From the NCBI RefSeq assembly GCF_023555495.1, contig NZ_JALCZO010000007.1:108710-172709 (forward strand): a DNA stretch of 64,000 nt, read 5' to 3'. Each line of letters begins with the position of its first letter. Positions within the stretch are counted from its first letter, which is position 1. The notes under the pieces are model-generated. The model saw only the letters and a program-made list of their open reading frames with translations, made no database searches and was not told the origin of the DNA. Position numbers and translations under genes: made by a program. Origin of the DNA: Polaribacter sp. Z022. Its GTDB lineage: Bacteria > Bacteroidota > Bacteroidia > Flavobacteriales > Flavobacteriaceae. This document shows positions 33,157 to 42,842 of this stretch, one piece after another.

Positions 33157-34515
33157 CTAAAATTCCATACTAACACCTACATAAGGTCTTACTTGGTTTA
33201 TGGCTTTGAAAACTCCGTTTTCATTTTCGGCAAATGTCCATTGATAATCTACACCAGCTTCCATAAAACTATTAACTTTATATGTAACAATTAAGTTTGC
33301 TAAAGATCTTTCATCTAAAGAAAAAGCATCACCTAAATTATTTAAACCTGCTTTTACGTAAGTGCCTTTAGCTTTAAATTTTCCTATTTGTTTGGTTTCT
33401 AAATCTAAACCAACAATGGCTCTTCTGCTATTTGGATCATTACTATCCATATCATCTGGTATCATTAAAGAACCTCCAATTTTTATAGATTGTAAAATTT
33501 CTGCAGTTAATGTTCCAAAAATACCTTGAGATTTTGTTGCCGTTAATAACTCTTGCATTCTTGCATCTTTGTTAATTTCGTAAGCAAAATTAAAAAACTG
33601 AGGTATGTAATTATCACCATACCATTGTCTTTCTATTCTTGCATTCATATAAACAGTATTGGCAATAAACTTAAAATTAGATTCTAAACCAATGGCAAAA
33701 CCAGTTCCTGCACCATAATTTGCAGTAGGATTATCTGAAGCTAATAAATTGTTTTTTGATAGTTTACTAAACTGAGCATCTAAACCTAGGTTTAACATTT
33801 GGGTTCTTATAAGACTTACACCAACATCAAAACTATTTGCTTTTATACCACTGCTACTATATTTAGTTGTTACTTCTGTAGCTCCAACTTCTTGATAATT
33901 GTCATTATCAGAAACTGTACTCACACCAATTTCCATAGTTTCTACAATAGGAATACTACTTTGTCCAAAAGGTTTCATAAAAGGTCTAATACCTAATAAT
34001 TTAGTAGAACCATTAAAATTTAAATCGCTATAAATTACTTCTAATCCATAAGTTTTCTTAATTAAGATAGAAGCACTAGCTCCTATTTTTCTTCTTTCAA
34101 AAGAAGTTGCATTTGTATAATTACCAATTAAAGATCCATAACCCAATTTTTCTCCAGTTAAATCTCCAATTTTTATGTAGACAGGATCTGTTTTTTTATT
34201 TCCATATCTTAAAAAACGAATCATTCTTAATATACCAGCACCATGTTTAAATTCTTCTGTTCTAATTTGACCATTTTCCATATCAAAAAGTAAGGGTATG
34301 TCTAAACCAACACCTAATTTTCCTATGGTAAACTCTGGTTGAACTCTTAAACCAAAATAATTTTGACCATCAATATTTGTTAAACCTAAATTGGCATTAA
34401 AAATATTGGTATCATCAAAAGCACTTTCAAAAACACTTTCTAAAACATCATCTTGAGCAATTGTAACTTGAAAACCAAGTGTAAAAAACACAAAAAATAG
34501 TAAACTTTTTTTCAT
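33157..34515 (-). CDS. Outer-membrane beta-barrel protein of unknown function
   Basis: 452 residues. Signal peptide MKKSLLFFVFFTLGFQVTIAQ, then repeated amphipathic strands (FGLRVQPEFTIGKLGVGLDIPL, VGVSMEF at the C-terminus ending in Phe) typical of an outer-membrane barrel of ~16-18 strands. No TonB plug. Divergent from priA. Confidence 0.7.
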   Translation of the reverse strand: MKKSLLFFVFFTLGFQVTIAQDDVLESVFESAFDDTNIFNANLGLTNIDGQNYFGLRVQPEFTIGKLGVGLDIPLLFDMENGQIRTEEFKHGAGILRMIRFLRYGNKKTDPVYIKIGDLTGEKLGYGSLIGNYTNATSFERRKIGASASILIKKTYGLEVIYSDLNFNGSTKLLGIRPFMKPFGQSSIPIVETMEIGVSTVSDNDNYQEVGATEVTTKYSSSGIKANSFDVGVSLIRTQMLNLGLDAQFSKLSKNNLLASDNPTANYGAGTGFAIGLESNFKFIANTVYMNARIERQWYGDNYIPQFFNFAYEINKDARMQELLTATKSQGIFGTLTAEILQSIKIGGSLMIPDDMDSNDPNSRRAIVGLDLETKQIGKFKAKGTYVKAGLNNLGDAFSLDERSLANLIVTYKVNSFMEAGVDYQWTFAENENGVFKAINQVRPYVGVSMEF

Positions 34516-34627
34516 AATTATTTTTTTTGAAAATTAATGTTTAACGCTAAAATAAACAAACAGAGTTTCCTTAAAAATCAAATATTCATTATTCTTAGAA
34601 TATAGACTACAATATACTGTTTTTTTG

Positions 34628-34635
34628 TAGTTTTG
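34628..34635 (+). promoter_or_regulatory. Putative -7 box of priA
   Basis: TAGTTTTG, an exact TAnnTTTG match. Transcription from it would begin near 34640-34645, leaving only a short leader before the ATT start codons at 34656/34659 and excluding any farther upstream start. Confidence 0.5.
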
Positions 34636-34658
34636 ATTTTGCAGAAAAGACTTACATT

Positions 34659-37100
34659 ATTTATTATATAGACGTCATATTACCTATTCCTATTCAGAAA
34701 ACCTTTACGTATTCTGTTACAGAAGATGAAGCAAATTTCTTACAAAAAGGAATGCGAGTTGCAGTTTCTTTTGGAAAATCTAAAATGTATGCTGCTTTAG
34801 TTTTTAATATTCATCAAACAAAACCCACATTGTATGAAGCCAAAGATATTCATCAAATATTAGATGAAACACCTTTGGTAAATGAGCTCCAACTAAAACA
34901 TTGGCAATGGATTGCTAATTATTATATGTGTTCTTTGGGTGATGTTTATAGAGCTTCTTTACCTTCTGCTTTTTTGTTAGAAAGCGAAACTATTATCAAT
35001 AAAAATGATGCTTTTACAGAAGAAGATATTCTTGCAGATGATGAGTTTTTAATATTTGAAGCATTACAACATCAATCTCAATTAACAATTCATCAAGTAG
35101 TTGCAATTTTGGGGAAGAAAAAAGTTATGCCTATTGTAAATTCTTTAATAAAAAAAACGGCAATAACTATAAAAGAAGAAATTTACGAACAATACAAACC
35201 TAAATTGGTAAAATATGTTCGTTTAAATGCTTCTTACAATTCTGATGATTCTCTAGAAAAACTTCTAACAGAATTATCTAGAGCAAAAAAACAACGAGAT
35301 GCTGTTTTAACATTTTTTCAGTTATTAGCCTCTAAAAAACCTATAAAAGCAAAAGATTTAGAAGAAAAAGCTCAGGTTTCTTCTTCAATTTTAAAATCAT
35401 TGGTTGATAAAGAAATATTAGAATTTTATCATATTCAAACAGATAGAATTCAGTTTAAAGGTGATACCAATTCTTTAAAAACCTTGAATGAATTTCAAGA
35501 AAAAGCGCTTTTAGATATTAAAGAATCTTTCAAAGAAAAAGACGTTACACTTTTACATGGAATTACAAGTTCTGGTAAAACAGAAGTTTATACAAAACTG
35601 ATTCAAGAAGTTTTAGATGCTGGTAAACAAGTGTTGTTTTTATTACCAGAAATTGCTTTAACCACGCAAATAATAACACGATTACAGTTTTATTTTGGTG
35701 ATCAAATTTCGGTTTTTCATTCTAAATACTCTATGAATGAACGCGTAGAAGTTTGGAACAATGTACTAGAAAACAAAACAAAAGCACAAATTATTTTAGG
35801 TGCAAGATCATCTATTTTCTTACCTTTTTCTAATTTAGGATTGATTGTAGTTGATGAAGAACATGAAACTTCTTACAAGCAATTTGAACCTTCACCAAGA
35901 TACAATGCTAGAGATGCTGCCATTGTTTTGGCTAAAATTCATAATGCAAAAATTTTATTAGGTTCTGCTACACCATCTTTAGAAAGTTATTTTAATGCAC
36001 AACAAAATAAATATGGTTTTGTTGAATTGAACAGACGTTTTGGAAATGTGCAATTGCCAAAAATTGAGTTGATTGATGTTAAAGAAAAGCATCGAAAAAA
36101 GGAAATGACAGGTCATTTTTCTGATAGAATGATTAAGTTAATTACTGCAGCTTTGGAAGAAAAAGAACAAGTTATTTTATTTCAAAACAGACGTGGCTAT
36201 TCTCCTGTTGTTGAGTGTAATACTTGTGGTGTTTCTCCTGAATGTCCTAATTGCGATATTACGTTAACCTATCATAAATTTAGAGGGGAACTACGTTGTC
36301 ATTATTGCAATTATCAACGTGCAATGCCTAATAGTTGTGGTGCTTGTGGAAGTAATACTCTAGACACCAAAGGCTTTGGTACAGAGCAAATTGAATTAGA
36401 ACTAAAACAACTTTTTCCTGATTTTAATATCGGAAGAATGGATTTAGATACCACTCGTGGAAAACATGGCTATCAGAAAATAATAGGAGCTTTTGAAGCC
36501 AAAGAAATTGATATTTTAGTAGGTACACAAATGCTTTCTAAAGGATTGGATTTTGCAAATGTTTCTTTAGTTGGAATCTTGAATGCAGATACCATGTTAA
36601 ATTTTCCAGATTTTAGAGCACATGAACGTGCTTATGATATGATGGTTCAGGTTTCTGGAAGAGCTGGTAGAAGTGTAAAACAAGGAAATGTTGCTATTCA
36701 AACCTTTAATCCTTATCATCAAATATTGCAACAAGTTTCTACAACCAATTACACAGAAATGTATAAGGAACAATTACAAGAACGTTGGCAATACAAATAC
36801 CCTCCTTATTATAGATTGATAAAAATTACTCTAAAACATAGAGATTATAATAAGGTAGAAAATGGTGTAAATTGGCTAGCTAAAGCGTTGCAAAATTCTT
36901 TTGGAGAACATGTTTTAGGTCCTACTGCTCCAGCAGTTTCTAGAATTAGAAATCAATATATAAAGAACATTGTTATTAAAATTCCGCCAAAACAAAGTTT
37001 AGCTAATACAAAAAAACAACTTCAAAAGATTAAAAATACTTTTGAAGCTGTTAAAGATTTTAGACCTATCCGTTTTATAACAGATGTAGATGCTTATTAG
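34659..37100 (+). CDS. priA: Primosomal protein N' (replication restart helicase PriA), apparent ATT start
   Basis: 813 residues when read from the ATT at 34659. The first ATG (34752) would remove 31 conserved residues, including IDVILPIPIQKTFTYSV, the start of the PriA DNA-binding domain. No ATG, GTG or TTG occurs in frame between the promoter box and that segment; ATT codons at 34656 and 34659 are the only near-cognate choices. Helicase motifs GITSSGKTEVY, VDEEHETSYK, LGSATPSLESY and the zinc-binding C-x2-C cluster (CNTCGVSPECPNC, CHYC, CGAC) are intact. Restarts stalled replication forks. Ends 3 bp from the convergent GlmU-family gene. Confidence 0.93.
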   Translation: MYYIDVILPIPIQKTFTYSVTEDEANFLQKGMRVAVSFGKSKMYAALVFNIHQTKPTLYEAKDIHQILDETPLVNELQLKHWQWIANYYMCSLGDVYRASLPSAFLLESETIINKNDAFTEEDILADDEFLIFEALQHQSQLTIHQVVAILGKKKVMPIVNSLIKKTAITIKEEIYEQYKPKLVKYVRLNASYNSDDSLEKLLTELSRAKKQRDAVLTFFQLLASKKPIKAKDLEEKAQVSSSILKSLVDKEILEFYHIQTDRIQFKGDTNSLKTLNEFQEKALLDIKESFKEKDVTLLHGITSSGKTEVYTKLIQEVLDAGKQVLFLLPEIALTTQIITRLQFYFGDQISVFHSKYSMNERVEVWNNVLENKTKAQIILGARSSIFLPFSNLGLIVVDEEHETSYKQFEPSPRYNARDAAIVLAKIHNAKILLGSATPSLESYFNAQQNKYGFVELNRRFGNVQLPKIELIDVKEKHRKKEMTGHFSDRMIKLITAALEEKEQVILFQNRRGYSPVVECNTCGVSPECPNCDITLTYHKFRGELRCHYCNYQRAMPNSCGACGSNTLDTKGFGTEQIELELKQLFPDFNIGRMDLDTTRGKHGYQKIIGAFEAKEIDILVGTQMLSKGLDFANVSLVGILNADTMLNFPDFRAHERAYDMMVQVSGRAGRSVKQGNVAIQTFNPYHQILQQVSTTNYTEMYKEQLQERWQYKYPPYYRLIKITLKHRDYNKVENGVNWLAKALQNSFGEHVLGPTAPAVSRIRNQYIKNIVIKIPPKQSLANTKKQLQKIKNTFEAVKDFRPIRFITDVDAY

Positions 37101-37103
37101 TTT

Positions 37104-38279
37104 TTAGTAATTTCTATATTTTTTAGTTTCTTCAAAAACACTTTCTAGTATCTTTTTTTCTTGATCGTCAAACTCAATTTTTCTACGTTTCATAACTACT
37201 TCTGCAACTTCAAAAACTTTATTGGTTTTGTATTCTGTAAATCCAGATGCTCCTCCCCAACTGAATGATGGCACAAAATTTCTAGGAAAACCGCTTCCAA
37301 AAATATTTGCACTTACACCAACAACAGTTCCTGTATTAAACATAGTGTTAATTCCACTTTTAGAATGATCTCCCATCATTAAACCACAAAATTGTAAACC
37401 TGTTTTTGCAAACCTACCAGTTTCATAATTCCACAATTTAACTTCAGCATAATTATTTTTTAAATTAGAATTGTTGGTATCTGCACCTAAATTACACCAT
37501 TCACCTAAAACTGAATTCCCTAAATAACCATCATGTCCTTTACTAGAATAACCAAATAAAACAGAATTACTAACCTCACCACCTACTTTACAATAAGGTC
37601 CTAATGTTGTACCTCCATAAATTTTTGCACCCATTTTTAGCACTGCATGTTCACCCATAGCAAAAGGGCCTTTCACAGCAGAATTGTCTAAAATAACAGC
37701 ATCTTTACCAATATAAATTGGTCCTGAAGATGCGTTTAAAGTAGCAAAAGTTATTTCTGCTCCTTCTTCTATAAAAATATTTTCTTTGTTGATATATCTT
37801 GTTCCTTCTGGTATTGGTTGCGATTTTCTTCCTTCTGTTAACAAATTAAAATCTTGTTGAATCGCTTCAAAATTAAAAGAAAAAATATCCCAAGTGTTTT
37901 TTACTTGAATTACATCTTCCTCAAAATCAATTTGTTTATACTCATCAAAATTTACTTCTTCCTGAGAATCTGAAGTATAAAAAGCAATAACATCATCACC
38001 TTTAAAAATTGCTTCATTTTTAGATAAACTTTTTACTTTTTCAACCAAATTATTAGTTGGGCAAAAAGAAGCGTTAATTAAAATGTTAGCTTCCATTTCT
38101 ACCATTGGATATTTTTCTTCTAAATATTCTTCAGTTAAAGTGGTTGTGGTTAAACCTAAATGTTTTTCCCATTTTTCTCTAATTGTTAAAATTCCTATTC
38201 TAATATCTGCAACTGGTCTTGTATATGTAAAAGGTAATAGAGCGTTTCTAACATCTCCATCAAATAAAATATAATTCAT
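37104..38279 (-). CDS. GlmU-family protein (nucleotidyltransferase-like with left-handed beta-helix)
   Basis: 391 residues. Degenerate N-terminal nucleotidyltransferase domain (MNYILFDGDVRNALLPFTYTRP), then hexapeptide repeats of an acyltransferase-type beta-helix (PIYIGKDAVILDNSAVKGP, GAKIYGGTTLGPYCKVGGEV). This is the separate GlmU-like family of Bacteroidota (TIGR03991); its exact sugar-nucleotide reaction is unproven. Confidence 0.88.
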   Translation of the reverse strand: MNYILFDGDVRNALLPFTYTRPVADIRIGILTIREKWEKHLGLTTTTLTEEYLEEKYPMVEMEANILINASFCPTNNLVEKVKSLSKNEAIFKGDDVIAFYTSDSQEEVNFDEYKQIDFEEDVIQVKNTWDIFSFNFEAIQQDFNLLTEGRKSQPIPEGTRYINKENIFIEEGAEITFATLNASSGPIYIGKDAVILDNSAVKGPFAMGEHAVLKMGAKIYGGTTLGPYCKVGGEVSNSVLFGYSSKGHDGYLGNSVLGEWCNLGADTNNSNLKNNYAEVKLWNYETGRFAKTGLQFCGLMMGDHSKSGINTMFNTGTVVGVSANIFGSGFPRNFVPSFSWGGASGFTEYKTNKVFEVAEVVMKRRKIEFDDQEKKILESVFEETKKYRNY

Positions 38280-38328
38280 TTTTTCTTTTTTTGAAGTAAA
38301 ACAAATTTACTTTAAAAAGTGGACATAA

Positions 38329-38359
38329 AAAACCGATTGTATTGATTACAATCGGTTTT
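38329..38359 (-). terminator. Intrinsic terminator of the T9SS cargo gene
   Basis: Arms AAAACCGATTGTA and TACAATCGGTTTT around TTGAT; the T-run lies on the minus strand, 22 nt past the stop at 38381. Confidence 0.88.
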
Positions 38360-38380
38360 ATAAAATATGCAAAAAAGTGT

Positions 38381-39151
38381 TTACTTTTTTATAAATTTTT
38401 GAGTACCAATTTTATCGTTAGATAAAACTTTTAAAATATATACTCCAGAACTCAGTTCATTAATATTAATTTTATCGTTAGAATTAGTAATGGTTTTTGT
38501 TAAAGATAATCTACCAATATAATCATAAAACTGAACAGTAGCTTTGTCTGAACTAGAAGGCAACTGTATTGTTAAACTTTCAGTTGCTGGGTTAGGATAC
38601 ATATCAAACTGTAAACGTTTTGCTTCAGAAATTCCTAATACTTGTGCAGATGTACTAGTTGTTACAACTTGATCACCAGAAGTACTAAAATCTCCATTTG
38701 TAGCATTTACTGCTGCATAAAAAGTAACTTCGCCTTCATTTGTAGCTGGTGATACCCAAGTAAAAGACCAATTTCCACTAGAAGATGGAGCAGATTGTGT
38801 AATTCTTTGACCAGAAACTCTAGATCCTGTACCTGCAGTAAAACTACCTATTTTAGTGTTCGAACTATTTTCTGCTGTTAATTGAAATCCTAATTTTGAT
38901 GATGATGATGATGAGTTTACATTTATAGTATATGCTTTGTTTAACTCATAACCATCAACAGGAATATTTGTTGTTATACTTGGAGATAAATTAAAATTAG
39001 CTCCTGCAGAGTGACATTGTGTACACGTATTATTAGAATCACCAGGAGAACCTGTTGTATTTTGATCTCTTCCACCAGAACTAGACATTAATAAAAATGC
39101 TGAAACTGGAATTAACAGTAATAAAAATTTTAAAAAGTAATGTTTTTTCAT
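38381..39151 (-). CDS. T9SS-exported protein with CxxCH haem motif and reelin-like domain
   Basis: 256 residues. Signal peptide, then a CTQCH haem c-attachment motif at residues ~43-47, a beta-sandwich with a six-Ser run (reelin-like / choice-of-anchor V type), and from ~185 a C-terminal type IX sorting domain (FDMYPNPATESLTIQL ... GVYILKVLSNDKIGTQKFIKK shortened here) with the terminal KFIKK. It is therefore a surface-attached or released protein; the single haem suggests an electron-transfer or sensing role. Confidence 0.82.
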   Translation of the reverse strand: MKKHYFLKFLLLLIPVSAFLLMSSSGGRDQNTTGSPGDSNNTCTQCHSAGANFNLSPSITTNIPVDGYELNKAYTINVNSSSSSSKLGFQLTAENSSNTKIGSFTAGTGSRVSGQRITQSAPSSSGNWSFTWVSPATNEGEVTFYAAVNATNGDFSTSGDQVVTTSTSAQVLGISEAKRLQFDMYPNPATESLTIQLPSSSDKATVQFYDYIGRLSLTKTITNSNDKININELSSGVYILKVLSNDKIGTQKFIKK

Positions 39152-39304
39152 TTTAATTTGGTTTTAGTGTATGGTTATTAAATGATAGTCGTAAATAAAA
39201 CACATCAATTACAGTAAGTAGATAATATTTAAGTGATTTTTTTATAAAGTTACTAATAATATGTAAAAATTAATGTTTTTTATTCAACTAAGTAAATAAA
39301 GCTA

Positions 39305-39312
39305 TAATTTTG
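39305..39312 (+). promoter_or_regulatory. Possible -7 box of the thioesterase at 39421
   Basis: TAATTTTG matches TAnnTTTG but lies 108 nt before the ATG, implying a ~100-nt leader. The rest of the 269-bp gap (39152-39420) shows nothing else. Confidence 0.3.
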
Positions 39313-39420
39313 CATTTTAGAAATAAAAACAAGCTTAGAAGGAAAATTAGGCCTTAAAAAGGAAAAATTTAAGTTTAGAAATTTCCTAAAAAAGTAATAT
39401 TAATAGTGAAAAGTTAATTT

Positions 39421-39966
39421 ATGTCAGTAAAATTTAAACATATAGAAGAATCTCAAATTACAATTACTGAATTAATGAAACCCGTTAATTCTAATTTTAG
39501 TGGTAAAATTCACGGAGGTTATATTTTAAACTTAATGGATCAAATTGCTTTTGCATGTGCTTCTAAACATTCTGGACATTATTGTGTAACAGCTTCTGTA
39601 AATAAAGTTAATTTTTTAAATCCGATAGAAGTTGGAGAATTAGTTACAATGAAAGCTTCAATAAACTTTACAGGAAGAACATCTATGGTTGTAGGATTAA
39701 GAGTAACTTCTGAAAACATTAGATCTGGAGAAATTAAGCATTGTAATTCTTCATATTTTACAATGGTTGCAAAAGATGAAAATGGAATTGGTGCTCCTGT
39801 ACCAGGTATTATTTTAAAAAACACAAGCCAAGTAAGACGTTTTGCTAGAAGTATTACAAGACAAAATGAAGGTAGAAATAGAGTTTCTAGATTTAGTAGT
39901 AAAGTATTTAAAACTGAAGATTATTTAAGTTTACTGAAAAATAGTAATTCTAAAGTTGATCTTTAA
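39421..39966 (+). CDS. Acyl-CoA thioesterase, YciA/ACOT-like hot-dog family
   Basis: 181 residues. GKIHGGYILNLMDQIAFACAS holds the catalytic HGG..MD core of the family; VTASVNKVNFLNPIEVGELV follows. The basic Ser/Arg-rich C-terminal tail (RRFARSITRQNEGRNRVSRF) is extra. Hydrolyses acyl-CoA; chain length preference not readable. Confidence 0.85.
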   Translation: MSVKFKHIEESQITITELMKPVNSNFSGKIHGGYILNLMDQIAFACASKHSGHYCVTASVNKVNFLNPIEVGELVTMKASINFTGRTSMVVGLRVTSENIRSGEIKHCNSSYFTMVAKDENGIGAPVPGIILKNTSQVRRFARSITRQNEGRNRVSRFSSKVFKTEDYLSLLKNSNSKVDL

Positions 39967-39983
39967 AACCAACCAATAACCAA

Positions 39984-40017
39984 AAAAAAACCGAGTAAAT
40001 ATCTACTCGGTTTTTTT
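39984..40017. terminator. Bidirectional intrinsic terminator
   Basis: A-run, CCGAGTA, AATATC loop, TACTCGG, T-run. Between the thioesterase (+) and guaB (-). Confidence 0.92.
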
Positions 40018-40035
40018 ATTTATATACGCTAATTA

Positions 40036-41511
40036 TTATCTTCTACTATAATTAGGAGCTTCTTTTGTAATTGCTACATCATGTGGATGACTTTCGTTAA
40101 TTCCACTTGCTGTAATTCTAACAAATTTACCTGTTTCTTTTAAAGTTTCAATGTCTTTAGAACCACAATATCCCATACCTGCACGTAAACCTCCAATAAA
40201 TTGATGAATACTTTCTGACAATTCACCTTTATAAGGTACACGTCCTACAATTCCTTCTGGAACTAATTTTTTAATATCATCTTCTACATCTTGGAAATAT
40301 CTGTCTTTAGAACCTTTTTTCATAGCTTCTACAGATCCCATACCTCTATAAGACTTAAATTTTCTTCCTTCAAAAATAATGGTTTCACCAGGAGATTCTT
40401 TTGTACCTGCTAAAAGAGAACCTAACATTACAGAATCTGCACCAGCAGCAATAGCTTTTGGTATATCTCCTGTATAGCGAATTCCACCATCAGCAATAAC
40501 TGGTACTCCACTACCTTTAATAGCAGCTGCAACTTCTAATACTGCAGAAAACTGAGGAAAACCAACACCTGCAACAACTCTAGTTGTACAAATAGAACCT
40601 GGTCCAATACCTACTTTTACTGCATCTGCACCAGCTTCAACTAAATATTTTGCAGCTTCACCAGTAGCAATATTACCCACAACTACATCTAAACTTGGAA
40701 ATTTTGCTTTTACTTCTTTTAAAACAGCAACCACACCTTTTGTATGTCCATGTGCTGTATCAATAATAACTGCATCTACACCAGCATTTACAAGAGCTTC
40801 TGCTCTATCAACTGCATCTCCAGTAACTCCTAAAGCAGCAGCAACTCTTAATCTTCCATAAGAATCTTTGTTAGCAATTGGCTTTTGAGTAACTTTTGTA
40901 ATATCTCTAAATGTTATAAGTCCTTTTAATTTATAATTATCATCAACAATTAAAAGCTTTTCAATTTTATGATTTTGAAGAATTTTTTCAGCATCATTTA
41001 ATGAAGTTCCAACATCTGCAGTAACTAAATTATCGCTTGTCATAACTTCTACAATTGGTCTTTGATTGTCATGCTCAAAACGTAAATCTCTATTTGTAAC
41101 AATTCCTTTTAAAGTACCTTCATCATCTACAATAGGAATTCCACCAATTTTGTGCTCTTTCATATTAGCTTTTGCATCTAATACAACTGCACTTAAAGGT
41201 AAAGTTACTGGGTCTAAAATCATACCACTTTCGGCACGTTTTACTTTTCTAACTTCACGAGCTTGTTGCTCAACAGTCATGTTTTTGTGCAAAACACCTA
41301 TTCCTCCTTCTCTAGCAATGGCTATTGCTAAAGCAGATTCTGTTACTGTATCCATTGCTGCAGAAGCAATTGGTACGTTAATAGTAATGTTTTTTGTAAA
41401 TTTTGTTTGTATACTAACTTCTCTAGGAAGAATTTCTGAAAAGGCAGGAACTAATAGAACATCGTCGTAAGTTAAACCTTCTCCTAAAATTTTGTTGTTA
41501 TGTGCTGTCAT
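40036..41511 (-). CDS. guaB: IMP dehydrogenase
   Basis: 491 residues. TIM barrel with an inserted pair of CBS domains (residues ~95-215, [15 protein letters not shown] and [11 protein letters not shown]). Active-site loop [15 protein letters not shown] with the catalytic Cys, [19 protein letters not shown], and the flap GMGSVEAM...RYFQ. Oxidises IMP to XMP, the committed step of GTP synthesis. Own promoter box at 41537-41544. Confidence 0.98.
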   Translation of the reverse strand: MTAHNNKILGEGLTYDDVLLVPAFSEILPREVSIQTKFTKNITINVPIASAAMDTVTESALAIAIAREGGIGVLHKNMTVEQQAREVRKVKRAESGMILDPVTLPLSAVVLDAKANMKEHKIGGIPIVDDEGTLKGIVTNRDLRFEHDNQRPIVEVMTSDNLVTADVGTSLNDAEKILQNHKIEKLLIVDDNYKLKGLITFRDITKVTQKPIANKDSYGRLRVAAALGVTGDAVDRAEALVNAGVDAVIIDTAHGHTKGVVAVLKEVKAKFPSLDVVVGNIATGEAAKYLVEAGADAVKVGIGPGSICTTRVVAGVGFPQFSAVLEVAAAIKGSGVPVIADGGIRYTGDIPKAIAAGADSVMLGSLLAGTKESPGETIIFEGRKFKSYRGMGSVEAMKKGSKDRYFQDVEDDIKKLVPEGIVGRVPYKGELSESIHQFIGGLRAGMGYCGSKDIETLKETGKFVRITASGINESHPHDVAITKEAPNYSRR

Positions 41512-41536
41512 GTGGCAATTATGGTATAATTGCGTG

Positions 41537-41544
41537 CAAATTTA
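41537..41544 (-). promoter_or_regulatory. Putative -7 box of guaB
   Basis: TAAATTTG on the minus strand, 26 nt before the ATG. Confidence 0.5.
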
Positions 41545-41718
41545 CAATTAATAAATGACTTATTAGCTATTAATTTATAGACTATTTAGTTAAAATTTAT
41601 GTCTTTAAAAGTTGAATATCTGATTAAAAATTTTAAATAATTAATCTAATCAGATAGATTTGTGTAGAAATTTAAAAGTTTTTGATCTTTAATAGAAGTA
41701 ATTCTATTTAAAGTTAAC

Positions 41719-42213
41719 CTATTTATTATTAGATGAAAAGACTTGTTTTAAAATAATAAAAACAGAAGCAGTATAAGAAGCCGTCATAAAAAAACCAGAA
41801 AACATAATAATGTATTTCATCCAATGGATTTCTTTCCATAAAAAATAGATACCTCCAAATGTAAAAACCAATGATAAAAATGGTTCTATCATTAAAAATA
41901 ATTTTAATTTATGTGAAATATCTGTAGTAGATAAAATTAAAGAAATCATGAAAAACACTACTGATAAAGATAAAATATGACTGTGAACAGTAGTCATAAT
42001 TTCTCCTTCAGACTTTTTAAACATCATCTTTGTTGCATTTTCATCATCTTCATTTCCTAAATAACGTTGTTCAATTCCATTAGGATTTGCATTAGTTGTA
42101 GATCTTACAAAAGAAATTCCGCTATAAAACCCTATACTTAATGTACAAACAAATGCAATTATTAATAGTTTTATTTCTTTAGGAAATTTATAAATAAGTC
42201 CTTTAAGTACCAT
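41719..42213 (-). CDS. Four-helix membrane protein coupled to an FMN-binding protein
   Basis: 164 residues with four transmembrane helices (LLIIAFVCTLSIGFYSG, HILSLSVVFFMISLIL, IEPFLSLVFTFGGIYFLW, IMFSGFFMTASYTASVFII). A His (VHSHILS) at a helix start could ligate haem. Its ATG overlaps the stop of the FMN-binding gene (TAATG), so both are made together and may form an electron path across the inner membrane. No named family recognised. Confidence 0.65.
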   Translation of the reverse strand: MVLKGLIYKFPKEIKLLIIAFVCTLSIGFYSGISFVRSTTNANPNGIEQRYLGNEDDENATKMMFKKSEGEIMTTVHSHILSLSVVFFMISLILSTTDISHKLKLFLMIEPFLSLVFTFGGIYFLWKEIHWMKYIIMFSGFFMTASYTASVFIILKQVFSSNNK

Positions 42214-42749
42214 TATATAACCTTATTAAAAGTTAAAGTTTCTAAATTTTGTAAAAATTGATTTACTGCGTTTGTCATTGAAATTGCAGAAATTGTTGCT
42301 CCAGAAATTGCAATAACATCTTGCTGGTATTTTAATTGATCAGCAGGTTTTTTACCAATAAACTGCTTTAACCAACGTTTACTTCCAATCTCACCACCAT
42401 AGTCTTCTCTATAAATTAAAACTTTAGTTTTTACAATAATTAAATTAGTGTCTAAAAGAATTAAATAATCAAACTCATCTGTTTTACTAGCTGCTTTATC
42501 TACATATGCATAACCAATAAGTGTGTTATTATTTTCTATTTTAAAAAGGTTATCTGCACCAATTTTAAAACGCATTTTATTATTAATAGAATCTGCTATT
42601 TTAATAGCTTTTAAATTAAATTCTTTAACTTCAAAAATACTTTTAATTTCTTTATTTACTTTCTTTAAAATCTTATTTGGTAAAGTATAAGAATAAAGCA
42701 AAGTGCTTAACACTATTATTAATAAGAAAGAATACTTTTTTAAATTCAT
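42213..42749 (-). CDS. FMN-binding domain protein, likely covalently flavinylated
   Basis: 178 residues. One N-terminal hydrophobic segment for export, then an FMN-bind domain whose end VIAISGATISAISMTNAV contains the SGAT(x)S/T flavinylation motif; the target would be the Ser/Thr after SGATI. FMN transferase (ApbE) is not in the window. Works outside the cytoplasm in electron transfer. Followed in the operon by a membrane protein and preceded by a porin gene 93 nt upstream. Confidence 0.78.
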   Translation of the reverse strand: MNLKKYSFLLIIVLSTLLYSYTLPNKILKKVNKEIKSIFEVKEFNLKAIKIADSINNKMRFKIGADNLFKIENNNTLIGYAYVDKAASKTDEFDYLILLDTNLIIVKTKVLIYREDYGGEIGSKRWLKQFIGKKPADQLKYQQDVIAISGATISAISMTNAVNQFLQNLETLTFNKVI

Positions 42750-42842
42750 GATGCAAAAATAATTAGAATTAATCTAAATAAAAAGAAAAGCCAATCCAAA
42801 TAAATTTGAATTGACTTAACTACATTTAATAAATATCTTTTA

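Noticed and set aside
41066..41470. 134-codon frame antisense to guaB
   Set aside because: Shadow of a highly conserved coding region; composition mirrors guaB codon pattern.
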